In this document: positions 7,546-15,643 of the stretch, piece after piece
Numbering within the stretch: the stretch's first letter is position 1
Layout: each line of letters starts with the position of its first letter
Assembly: GCF_003459245.1 (NCBI RefSeq)
Contig: NZ_QRVG01000010.1
Span: 1 to 64,000, forward strand
Direction of reading: 5' to 3'
DNA length: 64,000 nucleotides
Source: Collinsella sp. AF23-2
GTDB lineage: Bacteria > Actinomycetota > Coriobacteriia > Coriobacteriales > Coriobacteriaceae
Translations under genes and position numbers: made by a program
Notes under the pieces: generated by a model
Database searches by the model: none
Told to the model about the DNA's origin: nothing
The model's input: the letters and a program-made list of their open reading frames with translations, nothing else

Positions 7546-8985
7546 ATGTCCGTTAACCCCGCTAGCGTCACCAACCCGCCTGCGCAGTTTCCCGAGGGCT
7601 TTGTCTTTGGCGGCGCCACTGCTGCTTACCAGGTAGAGGGCGAGACCCGCACCCACGGTAAGGGCAAAGTCGCCTGGGACGACTTCTTGGAGGCCCAGGG
7701 GCGCTTCTCCCCCGATCCCGCTTCCGACTTCTACAACCAGTACCCCGTCGATCTGGAACTGTGCGAGGAGTTCGGTATCAACGGCATCCGCCTCTCCATC
7801 GCCTGGAGCCGCATCTTCCCCAACGGTACCGGCGAAATCAACCCCGAGGGTGTCCAGTTCTACCACGACCTCTTCGCCGAGTGCCACAAGCACCACGTTG
7901 AGCCGTTTGTCACGCTGCATCACTTCGATACACCGCTGCCCCTCTTTGAGAAGGGCGACTTCCTCAACCGCGAGACCATCGATGCCTTTGTGGACTTTGC
8001 CACCTTCTGCTTTAAGGAGTACGCCGACCAGGTGACCTACTGGTTCACCTTTAACGAGATCTGGGCCGACGCCTCCAACACCTACATCGAGGGCACCTTC
8101 CCCGGTGGTGTTAAGGCGCATCTGGCCGAGGCCTTCCAGTGCGAGCACAACATGATGCTCGCCCACGCCAAGGCCGTGCTGGCCTTCCACAACGGCGGTT
8201 TTAAGGGCAAGATCGGCGTCATTCAGTCGCTGGAGTTTAAGTACCCGCTCAACGAGAACGACCCCGCCGACATCAAAGCTGCCAACAACGAGCACGTGCT
8301 GCAGAACCAGTTCTTGCTCGACGCCACCTTCCGCGGCGACTATGCCCCCGACACCCTCGAGTGCGCCAACCGCCTGGCTGCCGTCTCGGGCGGCACCATC
8401 GAGATCCTAGACGAGGATCTGGAAATCATGCGCGAGGCCGCGCTCTACAACGACTACCTGGGCGTTAACAACTACCAGTGCCGCTTCTTGAAGGCTTACG
8501 ACGGCGAGAACGACCTGCACCACAACGGTACGGGCGAGAAGGGCACTGGCCGCTGGCGCGTTAAGGGTATTGGCGAGCATGTGAACAAGCCTGGCATCCC
8601 CACCACCGACTGGGACTGGACCATCTATCCCGAGGGCCTGTTCGATCTGCTCGTCTACATTAAGCAGCGCTACCCCAACTACAAGCAGATTTTCATCACC
8701 GAGAACGGCATGGGCTACAAGGATCCCTACAAGGACGGTTTTGTGGACGACCAGCCGCGCATCGACTATATCGAGCAGCACCTGCGCTGGTTGCTCAAGG
8801 CCATGGAGGTGGGCGTCAACGTGGGCGGCTACTTCCTGTGGAGCCTGCAGGATCAGTTCTCCTGGACCAATGGCTACAACAAGCGTTACGGCTTCTTCTA
8901 CGTTGACTTTGAAACCCAGAAGCGCACGCCCAAGGCAAGCGCATACTGGTATAAGCACGTGGCGCAGACCCGTCGTCTGGACTAG
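7546..8985 (+). CDS. lacG: 6-phospho-beta-galactosidase (GH1), cassette 1
   Basis: This 479-residue cytoplasmic glycosidase cleaves PTS-imported 6-phospho-beta-galactosides, giving galactose-6-phosphate for LacAB. The acid/base Glu is residue 171 (FTFNEI) and the nucleophile Glu 386 (ITENGMG). The phosphate-binding Ser439, Lys446 and Tyr448 lie in FSWTNGYNKRYG and align, with an offset of 11, to S428, K435 and Y437 of the known Lactococcus LacG. The Trp after that Ser favours a galactosidase over a 6-phospho-beta-glucosidase. It follows the EIICB gene by 66 bp; the Shine-Dalgarno is weak. It ends at a strong terminator. Confidence 0.92.
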   Translation: MSVNPASVTNPPAQFPEGFVFGGATAAYQVEGETRTHGKGKVAWDDFLEAQGRFSPDPASDFYNQYPVDLELCEEFGINGIRLSIAWSRIFPNGTGEINPEGVQFYHDLFAECHKHHVEPFVTLHHFDTPLPLFEKGDFLNRETIDAFVDFATFCFKEYADQVTYWFTFNEIWADASNTYIEGTFPGGVKAHLAEAFQCEHNMMLAHAKAVLAFHNGGFKGKIGVIQSLEFKYPLNENDPADIKAANNEHVLQNQFLLDATFRGDYAPDTLECANRLAAVSGGTIEILDEDLEIMREAALYNDYLGVNNYQCRFLKAYDGENDLHHNGTGEKGTGRWRVKGIGEHVNKPGIPTTDWDWTIYPEGLFDLLVYIKQRYPNYKQIFITENGMGYKDPYKDGFVDDQPRIDYIEQHLRWLLKAMEVGVNVGGYFLWSLQDQFSWTNGYNKRYGFFYVDFETQKRTPKASAYWYKHVAQTRRLD

Positions 8986-9046
8986 CGGCTTTCAACTAGC
9001 GGTTGGCGGAATTGCCCCGCTCACATAACCTGTCCCCATTTCTCAG

Positions 9047-9094
9047 CCGGGGGCGGCACGTCACACGGCGCGCCGCCCCCGGTCTTTTGTTTTT
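9047..9094 (+). terminator. terminator of cassette 1
   Basis: A perfect 11-bp GC-rich stem (9047-9057 with 9072-9082) is followed by TCTTTTGTTTTTG. Confidence 0.88.
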
Positions 9095-9110
9095 GTTCGG
9101 CCTGGGGGCC

Positions 9111-9175
9111 GTTTGTCTCGATCTGTAACATCTAGCCGAGATTTTGGGTCCTAACTGTTACAGATTGAGACGAAC
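9111..9175. repeat. 65-bp palindromic repeat, type A, copy 1
   Basis: Twenty-base arms (GTTTGTCTCGATCTGTAACA on the left, nearly perfect complement on the right) flank a 25-bp core containing TAGCCGAGATTTTGGGTCC. Related 65-bp copies are at 14120-14184 and 19010-19074, with a shorter one at 14283-14343. All lie where a plus-strand operon meets a minus-strand regulator. Confidence 0.85.
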
Positions 9176-9196
9176 AGGATTGCTCTTTCCGAAGAA

Positions 9197-9255
9197 TCTA
9201 AATCTGTAACACGTAGCCCGCTTTTGACCGTCTACCTGTTACAAATCGAGACAAA
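9197..9255. repeat. palindromic repeat, type B, copy 1
   Basis: It has the same CTGTAACA/TGTTACA arms as type A but a different core (GTAGCCCGCTTTTGACCG), 21 bp after the type A copy. The other type B copy is at 14202-14260. Its end lies 11 bp from the stop codon of the LacI gene. Confidence 0.8.
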
Positions 9256-9266
9256 CGGAGTAGGAC

Positions 9267-10295
9267 CTAACCCCGTATGTCCCTAACAGTCGAGCGTTCG
9301 ACCAGCGTACTCGGCACATGAATCGCCTCGATAGACGAGCTCTCTCCAATCGCCGCCTCAAACGCAAGCTTACCGACACCGCGCAAATCAAATCGCAGCG
9401 TCGTCAGCCGATTGTGAGGAACAAGTCCCTCGAGTGCGTCGTCGATACCAACCACGCTCACGTCGTCGGGCACGGACAGGCCCGCGTTCTCGAGCGCGGC
9501 GATAACGCCCAGCGCCATCTGGTCATTTGCCGCAAGCACGGCAGTCGGCGCCTGCGACCCGCCGGCAAGCACCTCGGCCGCAATCCGCTCGCCCATGGCG
9601 TACCCACTGTCCGCACTCCAATCGCCACGCAGCATCGGAGCGGCATCGACATGAGCACGACCCAGCGTATCGCGCCAACCGGCCTCACGAAAACGCGAGG
9701 AAATCGAGTTTTCCGGACCCGCCACAAACCGCATATTCGAGTGACCATGTTCCAGCAGATAATTGGTCAACAGCTCGCACGAACCATACTGGTCGGAGTC
9801 GATCGTCGTGCAGCGCGGATGCGCATACATGGACAGGATGACCGTTCGCACTCCCGGCTGGGGAACAAACTCCTCAAAATCGGGAGCCATGCGGTTCATG
9901 TTGAGAATCATGCCGTCGACGGGTCGCTCGACCATGCGGCGCGAGGCATCGGCAAGTGCATAGGGCTTGTCGCCGCCCATCTCGATCATAGTGACGGCAA
10001 AATCGTGCTCGCGCGCCGCTTGCATGATACCCTCGAGCGTCGCCAGGTTACCGACACGTGTGATGTTGTACATGCACAGGCCAATAGAACGATACGACCC
10101 GCCGCGCAACGCCGCTCCAGCAAAATTGGGGCGAAAGCCCAGCTCTTCCATGGCGGCCAGCACACGCTTGCGCGTCTTTTCCGTCACGTTGGGCATACCG
10201 TTGACCACGCGAGACACAGTCTGGCGGCTCACGCCAGCGAGCGCCGCAACCTCTGCCGCGCTCGCCGAACGACCATTCCTTGTCTGCTGATCCAT
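9267..10295 (-). CDS. LacI-family transcriptional regulator, cassette 2
   Basis: This 342-residue LacI-type regulator has its helix-turn-helix (AAEVAALAGVSRQTVSRVV) near the N-terminus, followed by the effector-binding domain. It diverges from the GH1/EIICB pair at 10640-14025 and probably represses it. Start choice is uncertain: I used the ATG at 10295 (MDQQTRN), but an in-frame GTG 15 bp upstream has a better-placed GGAAGCAGG, and the open frame reaches 10352. Three operator-like sites lie at 10355-10372, 10487-10504 and 10509-10526; the first partly covers the start region of the regulator itself, suggesting autoregulation. Confidence 0.88.
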   Translation of the reverse strand: MDQQTRNGRSASAAEVAALAGVSRQTVSRVVNGMPNVTEKTRKRVLAAMEELGFRPNFAGAALRGGSYRSIGLCMYNITRVGNLATLEGIMQAAREHDFAVTMIEMGGDKPYALADASRRMVERPVDGMILNMNRMAPDFEEFVPQPGVRTVILSMYAHPRCTTIDSDQYGSCELLTNYLLEHGHSNMRFVAGPENSISSRFREAGWRDTLGRAHVDAAPMLRGDWSADSGYAMGERIAAEVLAGGSQAPTAVLAANDQMALGVIAALENAGLSVPDDVSVVGIDDALEGLVPHNRLTTLRFDLRGVGKLAFEAAIGESSSIEAIHVPSTLVERSTVRDIRG

Positions 10296-10354
10296 GCCTT
10301 CCACGCTAACCTGCTTCCCAACTATTCCCCGCGCCCATGGCGCATCGTACATAC

Positions 10355-10372
10355 ATTGATAACGTGCTCATG
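10355..10372. promoter_or_regulatory. putative LacI operator near the regulator start, cassette 2
   Basis: It contains GATAACGTGCTCAT, shared with the two operator-like sites near 10487-10526. Confidence 0.45.
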
Positions 10373-10418
10373 ATACCCGAGCCATATACCACAACATGAA
10401 AACTTCTGTCAATCAAAA

Positions 10419-10445
10419 CCGCTTACCGAACAAATACAACCGTTC
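10419..10445 (+). promoter_or_regulatory. 21-bp-period direct repeat, cassette 2
   Basis: CCGCTT at 10419 and CCGTTC at 10440 start 21 bp apart, reading toward GH1 and lying 195-221 bp upstream of its start. Confidence 0.55.
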
Positions 10446-10486
10446 GCGGCTGTTTGAAGTTGTTTTGTTTCTATACATCCCAGCCG

Positions 10487-10526
10487 GATGTTAACGTGCT
10501 CATTGTCAAATGTTCACATGCTCATT
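10487..10526. promoter_or_regulatory. two tandem LacI-type operators, cassette 2
   Basis: GATGTTAACGTGCTCATT (10487-10504) and AATGTTCACATGCTCATT (10509-10526) share the ATGTTNACNTGCTCATT pattern. They are repeated 22 bp apart, on the same face of the helix. Confidence 0.55.
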
Positions 10527-10639
10527 TTGGTTCTAATCATTTTAAGATAGTGTTTATCGGGCTTTTTCACCGCTGAACGCTAACCAGGGAGCCTCCTGAG
10601 CGCAAACGCACAATATCGAACAGCGAGACGAGAGGGTGT

Positions 10640-12088
10640 ATGCATATGTCTTTGCTAAACCGCGTACAGCAGCTGCCGAAGGGCTTTGTTTGGGGCGCCG
10701 CAACCGCCGCGTACCAAACGGAAGGTTCCACGAAGGTGGCAGGCAAGGGTAAGACCATGTGGGACGATTACCTTGTCGCCCAGGGTCGCTTTTTGCCCGA
10801 CCCGGCCAGTGATTTCTACAACCGCTACGAGGAGGATATCCGCCTTTCTGCCGAGCATGGACTCAACGCCATTCGTGTGTCCATCGCCTGGACCCGCATC
10901 TTCCCCAACGGCGACGATGCCGAACCCCTCGCCGAGGGCGTTAAGCACTACCACGAGCTGTTCGCCTGCTGCAAAAAGTATGGCGTCGAGCCCTATGTGT
11001 CCCTGCATCACTTTGACTCCCCCGCCGCCCTGTTCAACCAGGGCGACTGGCTCAACCGCAAGACCGTCGACGCCTATGTGCGCTATGCCGAGTTCTGCTT
11101 CCGCGAGTTCCGCGAGGTCAAGAATTGGTTCACCATCAACGAGCTCATCAGCCTCTCGCACTCCCAATACATCCAAGGCAACTTCCCGCCCAACCATCAC
11201 TTTGATGTGACGAGCGGCATCCAGAGCCAGCACAACGAGCTCGTTGCCCACGCCCGCGCCGTCAACCTGTATAAGGATCTTGACGAGACCGAGCACCTGG
11301 GCGGACGCATTGGCATGGTCAACGTCCTGACGCCGGCATATCCTGCCACCGACTCGCCCGCCGACCAGCACGCCGCCGACCTGTACAACGCCTTCTACAC
11401 CGACTTCATCATGGACGGCGCCTTCCTGGGTCACTACTCCGCGCGCACCCTCTCACTCATCAACGAGATTCTGCGTGCCAACAACGCCACACTTACGGTT
11501 GAGGACAGCGACATGGAGGAGCTCGCCAAGGCGGCGCCCCGCAACGATATGTTCGGCCTCAACTACTATCAGTCGGCGTTTATCGCCGCCTACGATGGCG
11601 AGTCAACCAACAGCTTTAACGGCACCGGAGACAAGGGCACCTCGTGCTTTAAGTTTAAGGGCGTCGGGCAGCAGGTCGATATGCCGGGTATCCCCACCAC
11701 CGACTGGGATTGGCTCATCTACCCGCAAGGCCTCTACGACACGCTCAAGCACATCAGCGCCACCTATCCCAACCTCCCCGTCATCTATATCACCGAAAAC
11801 GGCCTGGGCCACAAGGACCCCGAGCCCGACGCAAACGGCATCGTCGCCGATCCCGAGCGCATCGACTTTGTCGACCAGCACATGGAGAAGGTGCTCCAGG
11901 CGCGCGCCGAGGGCGTCGACGTCCAGGGCTACTTTATCTGGAGCCTGCAGGACCAGTTCTCGTGGGCCAATGGCTATAACAAGCGCTACGGCCTGTTCTA
12001 CATCGACTTCGACACGCAAAAACGCTACATCAAGCAGTCGGCACTCTGGTACAAGGAGCTCGCCGACACTATGGCGGACGCGCAGTAG
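10640..12088 (+). CDS. 6-phospho-beta-galactosidase (GH1), cassette 2
   Basis: This 482-residue GH1 enzyme probably hydrolyses 6-phospho-beta-galactosides. Catalytic Glu168 (FTINEL) and Glu386 (ITENGLG) are present, as is the phosphate-binding motif FSWANGYNKRYG with Ser441, Lys448 and Tyr450. It diverges more from the GH1 enzymes of cassettes 1 and 3 than they do from each other, including a different segment after the acid/base residue (ELISLSHSQYIQGNF), so its preferred aglycone probably differs. Unlike cassettes 1 and 3, GH1 precedes EIICB here. The start is 10640 or the ATG at 10646. Confidence 0.9.
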   Translation: MHMSLLNRVQQLPKGFVWGAATAAYQTEGSTKVAGKGKTMWDDYLVAQGRFLPDPASDFYNRYEEDIRLSAEHGLNAIRVSIAWTRIFPNGDDAEPLAEGVKHYHELFACCKKYGVEPYVSLHHFDSPAALFNQGDWLNRKTVDAYVRYAEFCFREFREVKNWFTINELISLSHSQYIQGNFPPNHHFDVTSGIQSQHNELVAHARAVNLYKDLDETEHLGGRIGMVNVLTPAYPATDSPADQHAADLYNAFYTDFIMDGAFLGHYSARTLSLINEILRANNATLTVEDSDMEELAKAAPRNDMFGLNYYQSAFIAAYDGESTNSFNGTGDKGTSCFKFKGVGQQVDMPGIPTTDWDWLIYPQGLYDTLKHISATYPNLPVIYITENGLGHKDPEPDANGIVADPERIDFVDQHMEKVLQARAEGVDVQGYFIWSLQDQFSWANGYNKRYGLFYIDFDTQKRYIKQSALWYKELADTMADAQ

Positions 12089-12114
12089 CGCATCGCCTCG
12101 CTTTCCCCCGAGAA

Positions 12115-12151
12115 GGGAGCGGCCCTATGCGATACAAACCCAGCCGCTCCC
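12115..12151 (+). other. intercistronic hairpin between GH1 and EIICB, cassette 2
   Basis: A 9-bp stem, GGGAGCGGC (12115-12123) with its complement (12143-12151), lacks a T-run. It occupies the same operon position as the hairpins of cassettes 1 and 3 although gene order is reversed. Confidence 0.55.
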
Positions 12152-12264
12152 CTCTCTCCCCCTGGGACCGGCCCCGCCTGCACCCGGGCTTTTAGCAAGC
12201 GGGAGACCATATAGGTTTTCAACGTCCATGCCATTAAGATTTCATGCAAAGAGGAGCGTGAACT

Positions 12265-14025
12265 ATGGAATCGATCGTTAAGTTCTTGGAGAAAGGTCAG
12301 CCGTACTTCGACAAGGTCTCTAAGAACATCTACCTTCAGGCCATTAAAGACGGCTTTTTGGCAGCAATGCCCATTATCCTGTCTTCTTCTGTCTTCCTGC
12401 TTATTTCGACCCTGCCGGGCGTTGTCGCCACGGTCGGCGGCTTTACGCTGCCCGACTGGTGGAACGTCGACGTCGTGAACTTCTGCAACAAGGTTTACAA
12501 CTTCACGATGGGCGTCGTGGGCATCATGGTCGCCGGCACCACCGCAAGCGCGCTGACCGGCTCCAAGAACCGCCGCATGCCTGCCGGCAAGGCCATCAAC
12601 GCCACGAGCACCATGGTCGCCGCCATGTGCGCTATGCTCATCTTGGCCGTTACCCAGACGAGTGCCAAGATCGACGGCGCCGATGTCTCGGTGTTCTTTA
12701 CCGACAACATGGGCACCAAGGGCCTGCTGAGCTCCTTTGTCGCCGCATTTGCCACGGTCAACATCTATGCCTTCTGCATTAAGCGAGACATCACCATCAA
12801 GCTGCCCAAAGAAGTCCCCGGCGCCATCGCCCAGAACTTCCGCGACATCTTCGCCTTCAGCTTCTCCATCCTGTTTGTCGCCGTCATCGACGTTATCTGC
12901 CGCACCTGCTTGGCCGTCCCGTTTGCCAACGTCATCTCCACGCTGGTGAGCCCGCTGTTCGCCGCTGCCGATTCCTACGCCGGCCTCGCCCTCATCTGGT
13001 TCATGATCCCGCTGTTCTGGTTCATGGGCATCCACGGCCCCTCGGTCGTTAAGCCTGCCCTCAACGCCGCGCTGTTTGGCAACATCACCACCAACCTCGC
13101 CACGCTGCAGGCCGGCGGTCACCCCGCCCTCGCCCTGACCGAAAACTTCGGTAACTACATCGGCGAACTCGGCGGCACCGGCGCCACGTTCATTGTCCCG
13201 ATCATCTTCCTGCTCTTTATGCGCTCCAAGCAGCTCAAGGCCGTCGGCAAAGCCTCTGTCGTGCCCGTGATGTTCGCCGTCAACGAGCCGCTGCTGTTCG
13301 CCGCGCCCATCATCCTCAACCCGTACTTCCTGATCCCGTTCCTGTTTGCCCCCGTGGCCAACGTCCTCATTGGTAAGTTCTTCATCGACTTTTTGGGCAT
13401 GAACGGCTTTATCTATGCCATGCCGTGGGCACTCCCCGGACCGATCGGCACCTTCATCGACACCAACTTCCAGCCGATCTCTCTGGTCCTGGTTGTCGTC
13501 CTGCTGGTCGTTGACTTCTTAATCTACTACCCGTTCTGCAAGGCCTACGACAACGTCCTGTGCAAGCAGGAGGCCGAGACCCTGGCCGAAGAAGAGGCCG
13601 AGGAGACCAAGGCCGTCAAGACCGCTGCCGCCCCCGCCGTTGAGGCTCCTGTTGTCGAGACCGCTTCTGCCACTGAGGCCTCCGCAGCTCCGTCCGCCCT
13701 TAAGGGCAAGGATCTGAGGGTTCTGGTTCTGTGCGCTGGCGCCGGCACCTCTGCACTGCTCGCCAACGCGCTTAAGGAAGGCGCCGACGAGCTGGGCATC
13801 GACATTACCGCCAACGCCGGTGCCTACGGCAGCCACTACGCCATCATGGACCAGTACAACGTCATCGTCCTGGCTCCGCAGGTTCGCACCTATTACAACG
13901 AGATGAAGGCCGACACCGACCGCCTGGGCATCACGCTGCTGTCGCCCAAGGGCAAACAGTACATCGACCTCACTAAGGATCCCAAGGGTGCCGTCGCCTG
14001 GATCGAGGAAAACCTCGAGGCATAA
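12265..14025 (+). CDS. PTS lactose-type EIICB permease, cassette 2
   Basis: This 586-residue EIICB fusion has a multi-pass EIIC domain with GIHGPSVVKP and FAVNEPLLFAAPIILNP. An Ala/Glu/Thr-rich linker (about residues 430-480) joins the EIIB domain, whose VLVLCAGAGTSA loop carries phosphocysteine Cys490. A GAGGAG ribosome-binding site precedes the ATG. There is no EIIA domain; phosphate would come from LacF. Its EIIB loop matches cassette 3 (CAGAGTSA) rather than cassette 1 (CQGGGTSG), so permeases 2 and 3 appear the closer pair. Confidence 0.92.
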   Translation: MESIVKFLEKGQPYFDKVSKNIYLQAIKDGFLAAMPIILSSSVFLLISTLPGVVATVGGFTLPDWWNVDVVNFCNKVYNFTMGVVGIMVAGTTASALTGSKNRRMPAGKAINATSTMVAAMCAMLILAVTQTSAKIDGADVSVFFTDNMGTKGLLSSFVAAFATVNIYAFCIKRDITIKLPKEVPGAIAQNFRDIFAFSFSILFVAVIDVICRTCLAVPFANVISTLVSPLFAAADSYAGLALIWFMIPLFWFMGIHGPSVVKPALNAALFGNITTNLATLQAGGHPALALTENFGNYIGELGGTGATFIVPIIFLLFMRSKQLKAVGKASVVPVMFAVNEPLLFAAPIILNPYFLIPFLFAPVANVLIGKFFIDFLGMNGFIYAMPWALPGPIGTFIDTNFQPISLVLVVVLLVVDFLIYYPFCKAYDNVLCKQEAETLAEEEAEETKAVKTAAAPAVEAPVVETASATEASAAPSALKGKDLRVLVLCAGAGTSALLANALKEGADELGIDITANAGAYGSHYAIMDQYNVIVLAPQVRTYYNEMKADTDRLGITLLSPKGKQYIDLTKDPKGAVAWIEENLEA

Positions 14026-14055
14026 AACGCTGACGCCACCTGCCGCTCGCAGAAA

Positions 14056-14096
14056 AAAATGGCCCGTGCATCGATGCGTGATGCGCGGGCCATTTT
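14056..14096. terminator. bidirectional terminator after cassette 2
   Basis: A 17-bp stem with one G-U pair (14056-14072 with 14080-14096) has A/T tracts on both sides, so it can stop transcription from either direction. Confidence 0.85.
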
Positions 14097-14119
14097 GTTT
14101 AGACCGCACCCGTCCTCCT

Positions 14120-14184
14120 GTTCATCTTAATCTGTAACATCTAGCCGAGTTTTTGGGTCCCAGCTGTTACAGATCGAGGTGAAC
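14120..14184. repeat. 65-bp palindromic repeat, type A, copy 2
   Basis: Arms GTTCATCTTAATCTGTAACA and TGTTACAGATCGAGGTGAAC, with core TAGCCGAGTTTTTGGGTCC almost identical to the copy at 9111-9175. It is the first of three tandem copies here. Confidence 0.85.
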
Positions 14185-14201
14185 GCACAGGCCAAGCCGA
14201 A

Positions 14202-14260
14202 AATCTCAATCTGTAACATGTAGACCGCTTTTGACCGCTTAGATGTTACAGATCGAGACA
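14202..14260. repeat. palindromic repeat, type B, copy 2
   Basis: The same arms flank core GTAGACCGCTTTTGACCG, matching the copy at 9197-9255. Confidence 0.8.
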
Positions 14261-14282
14261 AAGATGATGGCTGGGTAGACAA

Positions 14283-14343
14283 AATCTCAATCTATAACAC
14301 CTAGTCGAGTTTTCGGGTCCCACCTGTTACAGATTGAGACAAA
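14283..14343. repeat. palindromic repeat, type A, copy 3
   Basis: Left arm CTCAATCTATAACA has one change from the consensus, right arm is TGTTACAGATTGAGAC, and the core is TAGTCGAGTTTTCGGGTCC. It ends 14 bp from the stop codon of the LacI gene at 14358. Confidence 0.8.
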
Positions 14344-14357
14344 CAGGCCGAGCACGT

Positions 14358-15359
14358 CTACGCCCGCAAGTCCTTTACGCTGGAACGCTCGACCAACACG
14401 CCCGAGACGAGCGTACGGCTTCTGGAGCTCGGAGTTTCTATGCCCGCAACGACCTCGTTAAGCGCACGGACGCCCAGCTCGCGGTGGCGGAACTTCACCG
14501 ACGTCAGAATCGAGTTGGGAATCGTCTTGTAGAGCTCATCGTCGAAGCCGATCACGGACACGTCGTCGGGCACACTGAGCCCTTTGTCACGTAAAGCCAT
14601 CATCACGCCGTTTGCCATGCAGTCGTTAGCCGCGAGGACCGCCGTGCAATCGGGTTTATCGGCAAGCACAAGGCCCGCAGCATAGCCACTATCCGCATTC
14701 CAATCGCCTTGCAGAGGCTCGGGCGGCTCAATGCCACGCGTCTCGAGTGCCGCACGCCAACCTTTCATACGGCACTGGCTCGACAGCGACTCTTTCTTAC
14801 CAGAGACGAAGTACACATTCTTGTGTCCGCGATTCAAGAAGTACTCGCATGCCATGCGCGCGCCGCCCTCTTGGTCGTCACTGACGGTAGAGCAGGTAGG
14901 ATGTTCCATCGACGTGATAATCACCGTCTTGAGGTCTTTCGGCGCCTCAAAGGTATCAAAGTCATCGACCATCTGGCGCAGGTTGAAAATCATGCCGTCG
15001 ACGGGAAGCTGCGACATCCTACGTGCCGCTTCGGCAAGGGTCATCTTCTCCCCCGCCCGCTTTTTAATCATCGTGAGCGCAAAGCCTCGCTCTGCGGCGG
15101 CATCGGCGATACCGTCAATCATGTCCACGTTGCCGCCCGACAAGTGGAACAGCACCACGCCGATGCACCCGTAACGGCCCAACTTGAGTGAACGCGCGGC
15201 AAAGTTCGCCCGGAACTCAAGCGCTTCCATGGCAGCATGGACCCTATCGCGCGTCGACTCACGCACGCTATCGGGCTCGTTGATCACGCGCGACACCGTC
15301 TTGAGAGAAACGCCCGCGGCAACTGCCACATCGTTCATTGAGACATTTTTCTTGTCCAT
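14358..15359 (-). CDS. LacI-family transcriptional regulator, cassette 3
   Basis: This 333-residue LacI-type regulator has its helix-turn-helix (MNDVAVAAGVSLKTVSRVI) at about residues 8-26, followed by the effector domain. It is divergent from the EIICB/GH1 pair at 15644-18920. I used the ATG at 15359 (MDKKNVS); a GTG 9 bp upstream has better GGAG spacing, and the open frame extends to 15437. The presumed operator is a 24-bp perfect palindrome (15519-15542) plus an adjacent imperfect copy (15498-15516), both between the regulator and the operon it faces. Confidence 0.88.
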   Translation of the reverse strand: MDKKNVSMNDVAVAAGVSLKTVSRVINEPDSVRESTRDRVHAAMEALEFRANFAARSLKLGRYGCIGVVLFHLSGGNVDMIDGIADAAAERGFALTMIKKRAGEKMTLAEAARRMSQLPVDGMIFNLRQMVDDFDTFEAPKDLKTVIITSMEHPTCSTVSDDQEGGARMACEYFLNRGHKNVYFVSGKKESLSSQCRMKGWRAALETRGIEPPEPLQGDWNADSGYAAGLVLADKPDCTAVLAANDCMANGVMMALRDKGLSVPDDVSVIGFDDELYKTIPNSILTSVKFRHRELGVRALNEVVAGIETPSSRSRTLVSGVLVERSSVKDLRA

Positions 15360-15442
15360 CGTTGCCACTACTTCTCCAGTCGGTTTTGCATCGCTTGTTT
15401 TTTGCGTTCTAGCATACACTACCTGCCCGACTGACAAATCAA

Positions 15443-15469
15443 CCGTTTACCGGACAATATCGACCGCTC
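15443..15469 (+). promoter_or_regulatory. 21-bp-period direct repeat, cassette 3
   Basis: CCGTTT at 15443 and CCGCTC at 15464, both followed by AC, start 21 bp apart. It reads toward the EIICB gene, 175-201 bp upstream of its start. Confidence 0.55.
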
Positions 15470-15497
15470 ACCCGTAAATCCTTGTTGCTCTTCCAAA

Positions 15498-15516
15498 AAT
15501 GTCTTACGTTGTCATT
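15498..15516. promoter_or_regulatory. imperfect LacI-type operator, cassette 3
   Basis: AATGTCTTACGTTGTCATT. Its right half is identical to the right half of the neighbouring perfect palindrome. Confidence 0.5.
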
Positions 15517-15518
15517 AA

Positions 15519-15542
15519 CGAAATGACAACGTTGTCATTTCG
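15519..15542. promoter_or_regulatory. 24-bp perfect palindrome, probable LacI operator of cassette 3
   Basis: The half-site is CGAAATGACAAC followed by its exact complement, centred on ACGT as LacI-family operators usually are. It lies 102 bp upstream of the EIICB start codon. Confidence 0.7.
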
Positions 15543-15643
15543 CAATGCCTTCCTTAAGCAGGAAGGTTTCCGGGCAGTCCTGACCATCCATCGACGACCA
15601 GTTCCATCCACATGCATCGCGCATCAAGTAGCAAAGGAGCTCT

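Noticed and set aside
14120..14343. Three regularly spaced repeats that could suggest a CRISPR array
   Set aside because: Each unit is itself a ~60-65-bp palindrome with two different cores, there are no unique spacers of constant length, and no cas genes lie nearby.
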